NCBI GenBank assembly: GCA_016792625.1
Contig: JAEUKK010000131.1
Coordinates: 1 to 64,000 of the forward strand
Origin: Deltaproteobacteria bacterium
Lineage (GTDB): Bacteria; Myxococcota_A; UBA796; UBA2385
DNA: 64,000 nt
Direction of reading: 5' to 3'
Of this stretch, positions 25,817 through 34,990 are shown in pieces. The position numbers were made by a program, and so were the translations under genes. Within the stretch, counting starts at the first letter, position 1; each line of letters opens with the position of its first letter. The notes below the pieces were generated by a model that saw only the letters and a list, made by a program, of their open reading frames with translations, ran no database searches and was not told the DNA's origin.

Positions 25817-28800
25817 ATGAAGCGACCCGAGCCAATCCTCCCCGCAGCTGACCGCCATCATGGCGGATATTCCGCACATCTCGGCGGGTCGGCTGCGCGA
25901 CATGGCTCTGCCGCGAAGGGGGGCATCGCCCTTACCCGCCCACCGCGGCCGATGCTCGCCGCGGCGCTCGGCCTCAGCCTCGGCCTCGTGTTGTCCCCGA
26001 CAGACGCCCTGGCCGCCTTCCCCGCCGAGGCCGGGTGGCAGGCCCTGCGCCTCGACGGCAGCCCGGTCACCGACCCCATCTACGACTTCTCGGGCAGCGA
26101 CGCGGTCGACCTCGTGGGCGAGACCGACCGCCCGGCGGTGGCCTGGGCGATCGACGCCGACGACCTCTCGGTGCGCATGCGCCTCGAAGATGACCCCCGG
26201 GCGACCACGAGCACGCTGCGCGACCTCTATGGCGTGCTGATCGACACCAACGGCGACGGCGCCGACTACGAGTGCGTGATCCAGCTGCGCAGCACCGGCG
26301 CGATCCTGGGCGTGTACGCCAACTCCAGCCGGGATGTGGGCGGGTGGCGCGACGCCCCCGACGCGGCCTCCTCATGGGAGCTCGCCGCCCCCCTCGCCGG
26401 CCTCTCACCCCGCGCGCGGGTCAGCCCGGTCGGCGAAGGTGTGGGCGGTTTTGGCGGCGACGAGGACTGGTTCCTCGACCTGCGCGTGCCCCGCACCGCT
26501 TTGGCCGACGGCTGCGGGCTCGACCGCGCCGCGCCCTTCAGCCTGTCCGTAGCCACCACCGAGGGTGGGGTCAGCCCCTACCGCCTGAGCACCGATCTGG
26601 TCGGCGTCGACAACCGCCTCGGCGAGAGCCTCGCCGATGGCCTCAGCGAGACCTACATCATCGACGAGGACGGCGACGGCCTCTCAGTGACCGAAGAAGA
26701 GGCGCTGGGCACCGCGCCCACCCTGGTCGACACCGACGGCGACGGGCTCGACGACCGCCGCGAAGCCCAGGATGAGGGCACCGATCCGCTGCTCGCCGAC
26801 ACCGATGGCGACGGGCTCGACGACGGCGATGAGCTCGCCGCGGGCTCTGACCCCTTCCTCATCGACACCGACGGGGATGGCGCGACGGACGGCCGCGAGG
26901 TCGCCGGTGGCACCTCGCCCCTGCTGCCCGACACCGACGGCGATGGCATCGGCGACCTGGCCGAGCTGGACTGCGACGAGTCCGACGCCGCTGACCCGGC
27001 CGACCGGGATCGCGACGGCCTCAGCGACATCGACGAGGGCGCCGAAGACAACGACCGCGACGACCAGCCCAACTGGTGCGACCCCGACGACGACGGCGAC
27101 ACCATCCCGAGCAGCGTCGAGACCGACGGCGACATCGACGGCGACGAGATCCCCAACCACCTCGACACCGACGCCGACGGCGACGGCACCCCCGACTACG
27201 AGGAGGGCCGGGCCGACAACGACTGCGATCGCCTCGAAAATTGGGAGGACCCGGTCAACGAGGACGGCCCCTGCGGTGATCTCGACGGCGATGGGCTGGA
27301 CAACGGCGGCGAGGCCAACTGCGGCACCGACCCCTACGACCCCGACACCGACGACGACGGCATCCCCGACGGTGAGGAGGACTGCGACGAAGACAGCGAT
27401 GGCGACGGCATCCCCGACCCCCTCGACCCTGACAACGGCGGGAATGGCGGCGGCGGTGACGGCCAGGGCCCGGATGGCACGGTGAACCCGCTCTTCGCCC
27501 TCGACGACGGCAAAATCACCGGCGGCGCCTGCTCCACCCTCCCCCTGAGCAGCGCGGCCCTCCCTGCCCTGCTCGCCGCCTTGGCCGCTGCGGCGCGCCG
27601 CCGGCGCTCCCGCGCGCTCGGGGCCTCCGCCGCGCTCAGCGTGGGTGGTCTCGCTGGTCTCGGTGGTCTCGGTGGCGCAGCCCACGCCCAAGACCTCAAC
27701 GGCCAGACCTTTCGGCCGGCCCTGGGCGAAGATCGTTTCCTGAGCGTCGATGACAGCGAGAACGGCCCCGAGCTGGTCGGCGCCGCGCTGTGGACGCACT
27801 GGGCCAAAGACCCCCTGGTCTGGCGCTTCGCAAACGGCGCTGAGCAGCCGATCCTCGAGTCGGTGACCACCATGGATCTGCAGGCCTGGGGCACGGTGGG
27901 CCCGGTGCGCATCGGCCTCGACCTGCCGCTACACATGAAGGTCGACGGCTATGGCGCAGGCGCGGTCGATCCCGGCGTGCTCGGCGACATCCGCCTCGAC
28001 GCGCGGGCCGAGCTCATCGAGCGCGGGGCCAGCCCCTTCGGCTTCGCGGTCGGCGCCCACCTCCAGGCCCCGACCGGCGACGGCGCGGCCTGGGTCGGCG
28101 AGCCGAGCTGGACGGGCGGCGCGCGAGCCATCGGGACCTACGGCAACGAAGATCGCCTGCTGAGCGCCAACCTCGGCTTGTTGTTCTCCCAGGTCGAGGA
28201 GCTGCCCGACGACGCTGTGTGGGGCAACCGCCTGCAGTGGGGCGTCGGCGGCGCCACGCGCTTCATCGGCCCGGTCGACGCGGCGGCCGAGCTGGTCGGC
28301 GCCCGCTTCTTGGGCAGCGACGCGGGCGCGGCGGCGACACCGCTCGAAGCCCAGCTCTCGCTGCGCGGTCGGCCCATCGACCCGCTGTTGATCAGCCTCG
28401 GCGCCGGCTTTGGCCTGACCCAAGGTATGGGCGCGCCGCCGGTTCGCCTGATCGCCGGGATCTCGGGCCACTTTGGCGACCGCGGGGGCGACAGCTCCGG
28501 CCTCACCGACGCCGGGCCGGGCCGCACCCCCACACACCTGCTGTTCATCGCCGAAGACGGCGGCCAGATCGCCGAAGCGGTCTTCACCATCGTCTCGGGG
28601 CCGAGCAGCGGCCGGGTCATCGCGCCGCACGAGGGCCCTCTGGTGCTGCACCTCAAGCCCGGGGTTTACCAATTTACGGCCGACGCCGAAGGCTTCGCGC
28701 CGATCAAGGGCGCGCTCGAGGTGCCGGCGGGCGTCCACCATGAGCAGCGCATCGCGATGGCCCGCATCGCGGGCACCTGCGCGGTCACCCTGCACGTCTC

Positions 28801-29404
28801 GGACGGCGAGAAGCGGCCGCTGGCCGCGAAGGTGTCGGGCGGATCGGGGCTGGTCAACGCCACCACCGACCCGACCAGCGGGGTCGCGCGGTTCAGCCTG
28901 CCCGCGGGCGGCGCGCACGAGTTCGTGGTCGCCGCCGACGGCTACTCGGCCGAGCACCGCGCGGTCGCCTGCGTGCGCGGAGAGGACGGGAAGCTCCAGA
29001 ACATCGACAAGGACATCATCCTCGGCGGGATGAGGGCGCGCCTCGAGGGCTCGAAGGTGATCATCATGGACAAGATCAACTTCGAGCTGAACCAAGCGCG
29101 CCTCAAGGCCGAGGCCAAGGGCGTGCTCGACGATGTGGCGGCGGTGCTCCGGGCCCACCCCGAGATCGAGCTGCTCGAGATCCAGGGCCACACCGATCTC
29201 GTAGGCTCGGCGGCCTACAACCTCAAGCTGAGCCAGCAGCGCGCAGAGCAGGTGCGCGACTACCTCGTGCGTGTGCACAACGTCGACGTGCGGCGGCTGA
29301 AGGCGAAGGGCTACGGCGAGAACGCCCCGATGGTACCGGGGACCGGCCGCGAGGCCGACGAGGCGAACCGCCGCGTCGAGTTCCACGTGCTCGAGCAGCG
29401 CTGA
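25817..29404 (+). CDS. Thrombospondin type-3 / OmpA-domain outer-membrane protein with internal sorting-like segment
   Basis: 1195 aa from ATG 25817 (GGAG 11 nt upstream; ATG 25952 gives a shorter signal peptide but lacks an SD). A signal-like core lies at about 46-66. Residues about 283-540 are Ca-binding TSP3 repeats (DxDGDGLxD). C572, followed by a hydrophobic stretch and RRRR, resembles a MYXO-CTERM anchor but sits mid-protein. A second signal-like segment ends AHA before Q625. Then come a beta-rich domain, two carboxypeptidase-regulatory-like modules (about 900-1075) and an OmpA C-terminal domain (about 1085-1195) with INFELNQARLK, GHTDLVGS and RVEFHV, which binds peptidoglycan. The order suggests two exported proteins fused. 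Confidence 0.85.
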   Translation: MKRPEPILPAADRHHGGYSAHLGGSAARHGSAAKGGIALTRPPRPMLAAALGLSLGLVLSPTDALAAFPAEAGWQALRLDGSPVTDPIYDFSGSDAVDLVGETDRPAVAWAIDADDLSVRMRLEDDPRATTSTLRDLYGVLIDTNGDGADYECVIQLRSTGAILGVYANSSRDVGGWRDAPDAASSWELAAPLAGLSPRARVSPVGEGVGGFGGDEDWFLDLRVPRTALADGCGLDRAAPFSLSVATTEGGVSPYRLSTDLVGVDNRLGESLADGLSETYIIDEDGDGLSVTEEEALGTAPTLVDTDGDGLDDRREAQDEGTDPLLADTDGDGLDDGDELAAGSDPFLIDTDGDGATDGREVAGGTSPLLPDTDGDGIGDLAELDCDESDAADPADRDRDGLSDIDEGAEDNDRDDQPNWCDPDDDGDTIPSSVETDGDIDGDEIPNHLDTDADGDGTPDYEEGRADNDCDRLENWEDPVNEDGPCGDLDGDGLDNGGEANCGTDPYDPDTDDDGIPDGEEDCDEDSDGDGIPDPLDPDNGGNGGGGDGQGPDGTVNPLFALDDGKITGGACSTLPLSSAALPALLAALAAAARRRRSRALGASAALSVGGLAGLGGLGGAAHAQDLNGQTFRPALGEDRFLSVDDSENGPELVGAALWTHWAKDPLVWRFANGAEQPILESVTTMDLQAWGTVGPVRIGLDLPLHMKVDGYGAGAVDPGVLGDIRLDARAELIERGASPFGFAVGAHLQAPTGDGAAWVGEPSWTGGARAIGTYGNEDRLLSANLGLLFSQVEELPDDAVWGNRLQWGVGGATRFIGPVDAAAELVGARFLGSDAGAAATPLEAQLSLRGRPIDPLLISLGAGFGLTQGMGAPPVRLIAGISGHFGDRGGDSSGLTDAGPGRTPTHLLFIAEDGGQIAEAVFTIVSGPSSGRVIAPHEGPLVLHLKPGVYQFTADAEGFAPIKGALEVPAGVHHEQRIAMARIAGTCAVTLHVSDGEKRPLAAKVSGGSGLVNATTDPTSGVARFSLPAGGAHEFVVAADGYSAEHRAVACVRGEDGKLQNIDKDIILGGMRARLEGSKVIIMDKINFELNQARLKAEAKGVLDDVAAVLRAHPEIELLEIQGHTDLVGSAAYNLKLSQQRAEQVRDYLVRVHNVDVRRLKAKGYGENAPMVPGTGREADEANRRVEFHVLEQR

Positions 29405-29498
29405 ACCGGCTGAGGAAGGTCCAAAAGGCACCTCAAGGCGGCCCGCCCCGGCGCCGACAGGCGGTCGGCCGCGGGTGCACCGCCGCCCAGGAGCGCGC

Positions 29499-30434
29499 AT
29501 GGATCCGAGCGGCCCCTCACCTTTCCTCGCCGACGACGACGCGGGCTCGACGCCCGACACCATGCAGTTCGTGCGCGCGCCCGCCGCCGTCCACCGACAG
29601 CGGCCGCCGACCCTTCGGGTGGTCGCTGGCGCAGACCTCATGCTGCACGTCTCGCTCTTCCCTGGCGATGTTGTGGTGATCGGTCGCGACCCGCAGGCGG
29701 GCCTGCGCCTGCCCCACGGCAGCGTCAGCAAACGCCACCTCGAGGTCAGCGTGGGGCTCGACGGCGCGGTGCGGGCCCGCGACCTCGGGTCGACCAACGG
29801 CACGGCGGTCAACCACCAGCCCTTCGCCCAAGGCGCTCTGCACAGCGGCGATCTCATCGTGATCGGCGAGGTCGAGCTCCGGCTCGAGCACCTGCCCGCT
29901 GAGGAGGTCGAGCGGCTCCGCCGCCTGCACCAGCGCTTGGCCCAAGCCGACCGCGACGCCCTCACCGGCCTGCTCACCCGGGCCTGGCTCAACGATGAGC
30001 TCGAAGGCCTCGCCGACCGCGCCGAGGCCCAGGGCGCCCCGCTGAGCTGCATTTATGTCGACATCGATCACTTCAAGCGGGTCAACGACACGCACGGCCA
30101 CGCGGTCGGCGACGTCGTGATCACCACCGTGGCGCGCATCCTGCTCATGACCGTGCGCGAGGGCGACCCCTGCGTGCGCTACGGCGGCGAAGAGCTGGTC
30201 GTCTTCCTGCCGCAAGCCGGGCCCGCCGCGGCGGCCGAGATCGCCGAGCGGGTGCGGGCCCGCATCGAGGCCCACGCCTGGGAGCGCACCGCGCCGGGGC
30301 TGCTGGTCACGGCCAGCTTCGGGGTCTCGACCCGCCGCGTGCACGAGCCGACCGCCGCCTGGCGGGAGCGCGCCGATCAAGCGCTCTATGCCGCCAAGCG
30401 CGGCGGCCGAAACCGGGTGCAGACCGCCCCCTGA
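29499..30434 (+). CDS. FHA-GGDEF diguanylate cyclase
   Basis: 311 aa, cytosolic. Residues about 45-130 form an FHA domain (VIGRDPQAGLRLP, SVSKRHLEV, DLGSTNGTAVN) that binds phosphothreonine. Residues about 145-311 form a GGDEF domain with YVDIDHFKRVND, active-site GGEEL and an inhibitory site RxxD (REGD) five residues before it. It should therefore make c-di-GMP, with product inhibition and control by a Ser/Thr kinase. ATG 29499 is 5 nt from AGGAG. First of three signalling genes in a row. Confidence 0.93.
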   Translation: MDPSGPSPFLADDDAGSTPDTMQFVRAPAAVHRQRPPTLRVVAGADLMLHVSLFPGDVVVIGRDPQAGLRLPHGSVSKRHLEVSVGLDGAVRARDLGSTNGTAVNHQPFAQGALHSGDLIVIGEVELRLEHLPAEEVERLRRLHQRLAQADRDALTGLLTRAWLNDELEGLADRAEAQGAPLSCIYVDIDHFKRVNDTHGHAVGDVVITTVARILLMTVREGDPCVRYGGEELVVFLPQAGPAAAAEIAERVRARIEAHAWERTAPGLLVTASFGVSTRRVHEPTAAWRERADQALYAAKRGGRNRVQTAP

Positions 30435-30520
30435 TCGGGTGGCGCCCGCCGGCCCCCGGGGGCGCGATACGGGGCGCACCGCCCGGGCGCACCTGCCCGC
30501 CCGGGAGCAGCGAGGCGCAC

Positions 30521-32593
30521 GTGCTGAGCACCTTCCGTGCGGTCGACCGCCTCCGCTTGATCTCGACCGGCGTGCTCGCCGCGATGCTCGTGCTGCTGAG
30601 CATCTTCGCCGGCCAACGCGCCCTGGTCGGCCGGCTCGAAGAGGCGCAGGACGACCGGCGCAGCACCCAACAAGAGCTCGAGGTGCTGGTCGCGCTGTGG
30701 CGCAACCATGTCGAGCAGAGCATCGCCTCTTGGATCAAGGACCTGCCCTTCGAAGCCAGCCCCGGCCCGGTCGAGCGCCGCCGCCGGGCTGCGGTGCCCT
30801 GGTTCGACGGATGGCTGCTGCTCCGCCCGGCGGTCGACGGGTGGGAGGTCGCCTGGCCGAAGGCCTCGCCCCACGAAGACGCCGCCGTGGTCCTCGCCGA
30901 TCCCTGCGTCGCCGACGCCGCGGCGCTTCAGACCCGGGGCCAGCCCGCCGCCGCCGCGCAAGCTTTCGCGCGCTGCAGCGGGGGGCCGCTCCCGACCCAG
31001 CTCCACGCCCGCCTCCAGGCGGGCCGCCTGTACCTCTCCCTCGGCGATCCCGAGATGGCGCTCTCGGTCCTCGATGATCGGGAGCTCCCCCTCCGCCTCC
31101 CCTTCGATCTCGGCGTGGAGCGCGGCCTCGACCTGCGCCGCCTCGCCCAGCGGATCGAGCTCGCCGCCGACGCGCACAAGGCCCTGCGCCACGAGAGCGA
31201 GTCCACCGCGCTGCGGCTGTTCCTCGCCGATGAGATCCTGAACCTCCCCGGGCCCCAGCTGCTCGAGCTGCTGCCGGTCGCCGAGCGGCTGGTCGAGCGC
31301 GACCTGAGCGCGGCCACCGGCCAGACCCGGGCCCAAGCCCTCGCCCGCGCCCGGCGCCGGGTCGAAGCCTTCGCCCACATCCGCGAGCACGCCGACGCCC
31401 TCGGGGCCGCGGCCCAGGTCGGCGCGCTCTCGGTCCGCCACGCGCCCGGCGACTTTCCGGCCTGGGCGCTGGCCTGGAGCGCGGTGCCGCCCTCACCCAG
31501 CGCGCCCAGCGGCCCGGCCGTCGCGTTGGTCTTGTTGGACAGCGAGGCCCTGTTCCGCCCGGTGGTCCGCTCGGTCGAGGGGAACCCAGGCGCTGGCTAC
31601 CTGCTCGTCGATAGCCAACACCACGTCATTTTCGGCGAGGGCGGCACGCTGGACCGCAACGATCACGTCGAGGTCGAGGTCGGGGCCCTCTTCCCCGGCC
31701 TGCGCTTCGCCTCGGAGCAGGAGGCCTCTGCCGTCGCGGGCGAGGTGGCCGAGGACCTCGCCACCGTGCTCGCGCCGGTGATCGCGGCGCTGCTGCTCTC
31801 GGGCGCCGCGCTGTCCATGCAGCTCACCGCGGATCGGCGGGCCCGCGAGCTGTCCGAGCGCCAGGACGCCTTCATCGCGCGGGTCACCCACGAGCTGAAG
31901 ACCCCGCTGGCGGGGATCCGCGTGATGGCCGAGACCCTCGAGCTCGGCGCCGCAGAGGACCCTGCCACCCGCGGCCGGTTCATCGGGAAGATCCTGACCG
32001 AGTGCGACAACCTCGGCGCGCGCATCGACGAGGTGCTCGCCGCCGCCCGCCGCCCCGAGCTGCGGGCCACCCGCACCCTCCCCCTCGATGAGCTGGCCCG
32101 CGGCGTGGTGAGCCAGTGGGTCCAGCGCTTCGCGGCCCGGGGGGCAGAGCTGCGCGCCGACCTGCGGCCCACCGTCGCCGTCGAGCTCGACGAGCACTTG
32201 ATGAAAGACGCGCTGGGCAACCTCCTTGACAACGCGTTGAAGTACGCCAAAACAGGCGTGAAGCTGCGCTGCGAGGTGCGCACCTACCAGCACGGGAGCT
32301 GGGCGGTGGTCGAGGTGTCCGACAACGGGATCGGCGTGCCGGCGCATATGCGCAAGCAGATCTTCGAGCGCTTCGTGCGGGTGGAGGGGCCGGGCCGCGG
32401 GAAGGCCGGCGGGCACGGCCTCGGCCTCGCCTTCGTCGCCGAAGCCGCCGCAGCCCACCGCGGGTTGGTAGAGTGCTCCGAGGGGGCCGAGGGCGGCGCG
32501 CGGTTCAGGCTGCGGCTGCGGGACGAGAAGGCGGGCAGCTGGCGGAGATGGGCCTCACGGTTCACCGGTCGCGGTCCGACCCCCAAGGTGTGA
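30521..32593 (+). CDS. Membrane sensor histidine kinase
   Basis: 690 aa. Transmembrane helix 1 at about residues 12-30, a large periplasmic sensor region with helical TPR-like stretches (about 140-300), helix 2 at about 412-432, then the catalytic core. The phosphoacceptor is His457 in RVTHELKTPLAG. Then come NLLDNALKY (N box), DNGIGVP (G1), FERFVR (F) and GGHGLGLAF (G2), all intact. GTG start at 30521. It lies 61 nt from the response-regulator gene, so the two form a two-component pair. The signal is unknown. Confidence 0.93.
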   Translation: MLSTFRAVDRLRLISTGVLAAMLVLLSIFAGQRALVGRLEEAQDDRRSTQQELEVLVALWRNHVEQSIASWIKDLPFEASPGPVERRRRAAVPWFDGWLLLRPAVDGWEVAWPKASPHEDAAVVLADPCVADAAALQTRGQPAAAAQAFARCSGGPLPTQLHARLQAGRLYLSLGDPEMALSVLDDRELPLRLPFDLGVERGLDLRRLAQRIELAADAHKALRHESESTALRLFLADEILNLPGPQLLELLPVAERLVERDLSAATGQTRAQALARARRRVEAFAHIREHADALGAAAQVGALSVRHAPGDFPAWALAWSAVPPSPSAPSGPAVALVLLDSEALFRPVVRSVEGNPGAGYLLVDSQHHVIFGEGGTLDRNDHVEVEVGALFPGLRFASEQEASAVAGEVAEDLATVLAPVIAALLLSGAALSMQLTADRRARELSERQDAFIARVTHELKTPLAGIRVMAETLELGAAEDPATRGRFIGKILTECDNLGARIDEVLAAARRPELRATRTLPLDELARGVVSQWVQRFAARGAELRADLRPTVAVELDEHLMKDALGNLLDNALKYAKTGVKLRCEVRTYQHGSWAVVEVSDNGIGVPAHMRKQIFERFVRVEGPGRGKAGGHGLGLAFVAEAAAAHRGLVECSEGAEGGARFRLRLRDEKAGSWRRWASRFTGRGPTPKV

Positions 32594-32654
32594 GCAGGAG
32601 CACCCCGCGCGCGGGGGCGACGATCGGCGCTCGCGCGCCGACGCGGGAGCGAGG

Positions 32655-33344
32655 ATGAGCCAAGAAGGCGCGCGCATCGTGGTTGTGGAGGACGACGCGA
32701 CCATCGCGTTGGGGGTCGAGACCGCCCTCCGCCACCAGGGCTACATGGTGCGGACTTTTGATCGCGGCGAGACCGCGCTCGACACCATCCGCAGCTGGGA
32801 GCCCCACCTGATCATCCTCGACCGGATGTTGCCAGGCATCGATGGTCTGACCATCCTCCGCTACCTGCGCGAACAGGACGCCGACCTCTCAATCATCATG
32901 GTCACCGCCAAGACCGGCGAGGCGGACCGGGTCGAGGGCCTCGACGCGGGCGCCGATGACTACGTGGTCAAGCCCTTCTCGATGAAAGAGCTCATCGCCC
33001 GGGTTCGCGCGCGCCTGCGGGTGCTGGGCCTCACCCACCAAGAGGGCCCCTTCCGGTTTGGCAACATCACCGTCGAGCTGCGGCGCCGGGTGCTGCTCCG
33101 CGACGATGAGGAGATCCGGCTGACCACCCACGAGGCGGGCGTGCTCGGCTACCTCATCGAGAAGCGCGGCCAGGACGTCACACGCGAAGAGCTGCTCGAG
33201 CACGTCTGGGGCTACGCCCCAACCATGCAGACGCGGACGGTCGACAACCAGATCCTCAAGCTGCGTAAGAAGATCGAGCCCACCCCCGCGGATCCCCGCC
33301 ACATCCTGACGATCCACGGGGTCGGGTACCGCTTCGAGCCCTGA
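32655..33344 (+). CDS. OmpR/PhoB-family response regulator
   Basis: 229 aa. Receiver domain with acidic pocket VEDD, phosphoacceptor Asp56 (LIILDRMLPG), Thr in MVTAKT and Lys in VVKPFS. The C-terminal winged helix has LTTHEAGVLGYLIEKRGQ and TRTVDNQILKLRKK...HGVGYRFEP, typical of OmpR. Cognate partner of the kinase directly upstream; its target genes are not evident. Confidence 0.95.
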   Translation: MSQEGARIVVVEDDATIALGVETALRHQGYMVRTFDRGETALDTIRSWEPHLIILDRMLPGIDGLTILRYLREQDADLSIIMVTAKTGEADRVEGLDAGADDYVVKPFSMKELIARVRARLRVLGLTHQEGPFRFGNITVELRRRVLLRDDEEIRLTTHEAGVLGYLIEKRGQDVTREELLEHVWGYAPTMQTRTVDNQILKLRKKIEPTPADPRHILTIHGVGYRFEP

Positions 33345-33357
33345 GTCGGCGCTTCAC

Positions 33358-33382
33358 CAACGCAGCGCTCTCGCTTGCGTTG
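33358..33382. terminator. Hairpin between convergent genes
   Basis: Left arm CAACGCAGCG pairs with CGCTTGCGTTG (one bulge) around a 4-nt loop CTCT. It sits between the response regulator stop and the SDR stop, so it could serve both strands. There is no T-run on either side. Confidence 0.4.
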
Positions 33383-33427
33383 CACCCGAGGCCTCAGCCA
33401 GCGGGTGCGCAGCGCCGATGGAGGGCC

Positions 33428-34171
33428 TCAGGCCAGCTCGCCGCCGTCGAGCACCAGCGACTGGCCGTTCATCGCCGCCGCGCCCGGCGTCGCGAAGAAG
33501 CTGATCGCCTCGGCGATCTCCTCGGCGGTGAACGCGCGGTTCTGCGGGCTGCGCGACTTGAACTTCTCAAACACGCCCTCGACCGGCACCTCAGCGCGCT
33601 CGGCGATGCTGCTCACCGTCGACTGCATCAGCGGGCTGTCGACGAAGCCCGGGCAGATGGCGTTGACGGTCACGCCCTGGTCGCCGACCTCCATCGCGAG
33701 CGCGCGGGTGAAGCCGAGCAGGCCGGCTTTGCTCGCGCAGTACGCGGCGAGGTAGGCGTCGCCGCGCAAGGCCTGCACGCCAGCCACGTTGATGATGCGG
33801 CCCCACTTCCGGTTGATCATGCCGGGGAGGACCTTGAGCGCGCAGAGGAAGGCACCGGTCAGGTTGACCTTGAGGTGCTCTTCCCACACGCGGACGTCGG
33901 TCTTCATCACTAAGCTCGGGCGCACCATGCCGGCGTTGTTCACCAGCACGTCGACCGGGCCGGCGGCCATAAAAGCCGCCTCGACGCTGGCCGGGTCGCC
34001 CACGTCGACCCGCACCGCGTAGGCGCCGATCTCATCGGCCAGCGGCTCAATCTCGTTGCGGGTGCGCGCCATCAGCGTCACGCGGTAGCCCAGCTCCTTG
34101 AAGCGACGCGCCGTGGCCGCGCCAATCCCGCGGCCTCCGCCGGTAACCACCACGTGCTTCGCCTTGGCCAT
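33428..34171 (-). CDS. SDR-family oxidoreductase lacking the catalytic serine
   Basis: 247 aa Rossmann enzyme. TGGGRGIG (residues 10-17) binds the nucleotide, VNNAG is at 77-81, and Tyr144/Lys148 form the YxxxK pair. The usual catalytic Ser position, in the strand RIINVAGVQ, is Gly131. Other FabG/3-hydroxybutyrate-dehydrogenase-like features remain. The R35-type residue after strand 2 (MARTRNE) favours NADP(H). Either the active site is rearranged or the activity is altered. It lies 150 nt downstream of the flavin reductase gene, separated by a terminator, so it probably has its own promoter. Confidence 0.85.
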   Translation of the reverse strand: MAKAKHVVVTGGGRGIGAATARRFKELGYRVTLMARTRNEIEPLADEIGAYAVRVDVGDPASVEAAFMAAGPVDVLVNNAGMVRPSLVMKTDVRVWEEHLKVNLTGAFLCALKVLPGMINRKWGRIINVAGVQALRGDAYLAAYCASKAGLLGFTRALAMEVGDQGVTVNAICPGFVDSPLMQSTVSSIAERAEVPVEGVFEKFKSRSPQNRAFTAEEIAEAISFFATPGAAAMNGQSLVLDGGELA

Positions 34172-34287
34172 CGTATCCTCCGTGTCGGGGCGCCCTGCCG
34201 CGTCGAACGCGGGCCAGGAGAGCGCGGATCCCTACAGACAGGTGCTTCCAGGCTGATCCACACAGGCTGGGGCACCGAGACAAGAAC

Positions 34288-34317
34288 AAAAAAGGCGCCG
34301 TCGGAGGACCGACGGCG
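34288..34317 (-). terminator. Rho-independent terminator of the flavin reductase gene
   Basis: Perfect 9-bp stem CGCCGTCGG/CCGACGGCG with a 4-nt loop (34296-34317). On the minus strand it is followed after two C by six T (34293-34288). It begins 3 nt past the flavin reductase stop codon. This is the best intrinsic terminator in the window. Confidence 0.85.
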
Positions 34318-34320
34318 GGT

Positions 34321-34818
34321 TCAGGACAGCTGCCGGTAGCGACCGGCGAAGTAGACCAGCGGGCGGAGCGCGTCGCGCTCCTGGTCGTTGAGGCGGGCCG
34401 CGACGACCTCGCCGACGAAGATCGTGTGGTCACCGCCATCGTGCGCGGCGTGCAGCCTGCAGTCGATGTTCGCCAAGGCGCCGCCGACCCACGCGGCGCC
34501 CGACACGGGGCCCGGCGCGAGGTCGAGGTCGGCCCACTTGCTGCGGCCCTCTTCCCACCAGCCCGCGAAGCGGTTCGACACCGACTCTTGGGCCGCATCG
34601 AGCAGGTTGATCGCGAAAGTACCCTGCTTGACGATTTTGTCGTGCATACGCGCCGTGCGGTTGACGCAGACGAGCACCAGCGGCGGGTCGAGCGACACCG
34701 AGGTGAAGGCGCTCGCGGTCATCCCGTGGTCGCCCTCATCGTCGACGACGGTCACGGTCGTGACGCCGCTGGCGAAGCGGCCCATCAGCGCCTTGAAGGT
34801 GGTCGGCTCGACGGACAT
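34321..34818 (-). CDS. Flavin reductase family (FMN-binding split-barrel) protein
   Basis: 165 aa. RFASGVTTVTVVD and GMTASAFTSVSLDPPLVLVCVNR are the hallmark of HpaC/NtaB-like flavin reductases, and IDCRLHAAHDGGDHTIFVGEV is the C-terminal strand pair. They supply reduced flavin to a monooxygenase or act on their own; no monooxygenase is adjacent. ATG 34818 gives the family's usual N-terminus. Confidence 0.92.
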   Translation of the reverse strand: MSVEPTTFKALMGRFASGVTTVTVVDDEGDHGMTASAFTSVSLDPPLVLVCVNRTARMHDKIVKQGTFAINLLDAAQESVSNRFAGWWEEGRSKWADLDLAPGPVSGAAWVGGALANIDCRLHAAHDGGDHTIFVGEVVAARLNDQERDALRPLVYFAGRYRQLS

Positions 34819-34990
34819 CACCGAGGTCCTTGGGAGGGAGAGCGGCGCCCCATAACACGCCGAGCCGCGACCGGGCCTGTGGAGGGAGGCCCGCTGCCCG
34901 CGGTGAACGGATAGGCGCGGCCCTTTCCGGCGGGGACTGATGGCGCCCCGCCGCCGAGCCGATGCCCTGCCCGCCGCCCGAGGACCTGGG

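Noticed and set aside
26653..27799. Minus-strand frames opposite the TSP3 repeats (Val/Ala- or Ser/Pro-rich)
   Set aside because: They arise from the repetitive GAC/GGC codons of the TSP3 repeats and have no independent support.
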